A stretch of 7,374 nucleotides of DNA, from positions 1-7,374 of the forward strand of contig JALOSP010000194.1 of NCBI GenBank assembly GCA_025458365.1, read 5' to 3'. Below are positions 6,086 to 7,374 of this stretch, piece by piece. The position numbers and the translations under genes were made by a program. Below the pieces are notes generated by a model. The model was not told the DNA's origin, made no database searches, and saw nothing but the letters and a program-made list of their open reading frames with translations. Source of the DNA: Hyphomonadaceae bacterium (lineage in GTDB: Bacteria; Pseudomonadota; Alphaproteobacteria; Caulobacterales; Aquidulcibacteraceae). Numbering within the stretch: position 1 is the first letter of the stretch; each line of letters starts with the position of its first letter.

Positions 6086-7374
6086 CCACGCGACCGAATA
6101 TCATCCCGACTGCTACACCCTGGACCTCACACTTGGGCAGGCCGACCAGCGCGCCAGTGTCCCGACGCAGGGTGACGCAAGCTTTTGCAGCCGGGGCCTT
6201 GCTGCTGCCAGCCTTGCCAAAGATGGCAGAGGCACGTGGCGCCCATGCAACCAGCGTGCCCCATCCGGGCCGCTACGCGCCGGGCCGACCGGGCATCGAC
6301 TATCAGCCGACCGAAGTGCCCAATGGCACCAAGTTGCCCTTCATTGTGCGCGATGGAGTCAAGATTTTCGAACTGATCATCGACGAGTTCGACCACACTT
6401 TCATGGCGGGCCTGACCGCGCGGGTGTGGGGCTTCAACGGCGTCGGCTCCGGTGCGGCCATCGAGGCTGTCGAGGGAGACAGGGTGCGGATCTATGTCAC
6501 GAACCGGCTGCGCGCGCCGACCTCTGTCCACTGGCACGGCTTCATCCTGCCCTCGGGCATGGACGGCGTGGGCGGTCTTTCCCAGCCCAACATCCCCCCG
6601 GGCGAGACCTGGGTCTATGAGTTTCCGCTGGTCCAGCATGGAACACTCATGTTCCATGCCCACCACGACGAGATGGTGCAGATGGGCCTGGGCCTCACGG
6701 GGCTCTTCATCATCCATCCAAGGCATCCAAGGCGTAGACCGCAGCGCCCGGCAGACCGCGACTTCGCGCTCCTGATCCATGAATGGAAGATACGCCCCGG
6801 CGCGCGTCGGCCCGACCCTTCGGAAATGACCGACTTCAACATCTTCACACTCAATGGAAAAGTGTTTCCAGCCACCGCTCCGCTGGTGGCCCGCACCGGT
6901 CAGAAGGTGCGCATCCGATTTGCCAATCTGGGCATGCAGAACCATCACCCCATGCACATCCACGGCTATTCCTGGCGCGTGGTCGAAACCGACGGTGGGG
7001 TTATTCCCGAGGCCGGCCAATGGCCCGAGACCACCGTCCTTGTTCCGGTCGGGACGACCCGCACGGTCGAGTTCGATGCCGACTATGTCGGCGACTGGGC
7101 CATGCACTGTCACATGCTTCACCATCTAATGAACCAGATGGGTCACGGCTTGCCCAATGTGATCGGTATTGATCCCGCAGATCTCGAGGCCCGGGTGCAA
7201 GACTTGGTACCCGGTGCCATGATCATGGGTGCCGACGGGATGGGCGACCATGGAGAACATGTCGCGGCAGGCCACATGCCAGTGCCTGACAACTCGGTCC
7301 CCATGGTCGGGGCGCCGGGTCCGCACGGCTACATCCCGATGGGCGGGCTCGTGACGATCGTGAAAGTCCGCGAC
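6082..7374 (+). CDS. Tat-exported two-domain multicopper oxidase (laccase-like), 3' end cut by the window
   Basis: The open frame runs 431 codons to the window end with no stop. It has a 27-residue n-region, a twin-arginine motif SRRRVTQ (27-33), a hydrophobic core and a probable cleavage after AEA (51). Copper motifs are HWHG (150-153), HAHHDE (192-197), HPMHIHG (289-295) and HCHMLHHLMNQM (342-353). Inferred ligands are T1: H289, C343, H348, M353; T2: H150, H292; T3: H152, H192, H194, H294, H342, H344. HAHHDE and HPMHIHG are only about 95 residues apart, so this is a two-domain enzyme with T1 copper in domain 2 only, like trimeric type B laccases. It probably oxidises periplasmic Cu(I) to Cu(II), as CueO does. 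The tail (about 379-423) is Met/His-rich, and PHGYIPMGGLVTIVKVRD suggests only a few dozen residues remain. The start overlaps the preceding stop (ATGA). Confidence 0.93.
   Translation, partial: MTTRPNIIPTATPWTSHLGRPTSAPVSRRRVTQAFAAGALLLPALPKMAEARGAHATSVPHPGRYAPGRPGIDYQPTEVPNGTKLPFIVRDGVKIFELIIDEFDHTFMAGLTARVWGFNGVGSGAAIEAVEGDRVRIYVTNRLRAPTSVHWHGFILPSGMDGVGGLSQPNIPPGETWVYEFPLVQHGTLMFHAHHDEMVQMGLGLTGLFIIHPRHPRRRPQRPADRDFALLIHEWKIRPGARRPDPSEMTDFNIFTLNGKVFPATAPLVARTGQKVRIRFANLGMQNHHPMHIHGYSWRVVETDGGVIPEAGQWPETTVLVPVGTTRTVEFDADYVGDWAMHCHMLHHLMNQMGHGLPNVIGIDPADLEARVQDLVPGAMIMGADGMGDHGEHVAAGHMPVPDNSVPMVGAPGPHGYIPMGGLVTIVKVRD
6715..6732 (+). repeat. Two tandem copies of CATCCAAGG inside the oxidase gene
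   Basis: A 9-bp direct tandem duplication. It is in frame and encodes HPRHPR just after the end of domain 1 (GLFIIHPRHPRRRP). The usual family sequence has a single HP-type motif here, so this is likely a small recent duplication in a surface loop. No copper ligand is affected. Confidence 0.8.

Noticed and set aside
6127..7125. Long open frame of 332 codons on the - strand
   Set aside because: It is antisense to the oxidase, whose copper motifs are unmistakable on the + strand; its residues are an Arg/Gly/His-rich shadow typical of GC-rich DNA.

Overview
The window is GC-rich, densely packed and coded on one strand only (+). It holds a copper/heavy-metal resistance locus. Codon usage, the style of the proteins and the gene order suggest a Gram-negative proteobacterium, most likely an alphaproteobacterium of the sphingomonad type. 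That placement rests on general resemblance and is not certain.

Two regulatory modules lie in tandem. Module 1 (about 59-3138) is a CueR-type promoter with a palindromic operator, then a Cu(I)-exporting P1B-1 ATPase (copA) whose stop codon overlaps the start of cueR (ATGA). The activator is therefore made from the promoter it controls, and the module clears Cu(I) from the cytoplasm. Module 2 (about 3160 to the window end) looks like the cnrYXH-C part of a cobalt/nickel-type efflux locus. It holds a small one-helix protein resembling a CnrY anti-sigma factor, a CnrX-like periplasmic metal sensor with all five metal ligands at the expected spacing, and an ECF sigma factor gene in the CnrH position. 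A TolC-type outer-membrane lipoprotein (CnrC/CusC position) and a Tat-exported two-domain multicopper oxidase that runs off the window follow. RND adaptor and pump genes would be expected beyond 7374 but are not visible.

Two observations stand out. First, the same bipartite ECF-type promoter (GGCGAGGGAT, then GCTGCGTCT at identical spacing) precedes both the Y-X-sigma operon and the tolC-oxidase operon, which predicts a self-amplifying sigma regulon. Second, the sigma gene is disrupted. Its region 2 and its region 2.4/4 halves lie in different frames, joined at a GCGCC-TTTTT-GCGCC stretch, and about 12 residues of region 2.3 appear to be missing. Either the sigma factor is dead and the regulon is run by another factor, or the sequence has an error there.

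There is no gene-free stretch over 300 bases. Bases 1-58 hold nothing I recognise. I saw no RNA genes, CRISPR array, insertion sequence or convincing terminator.
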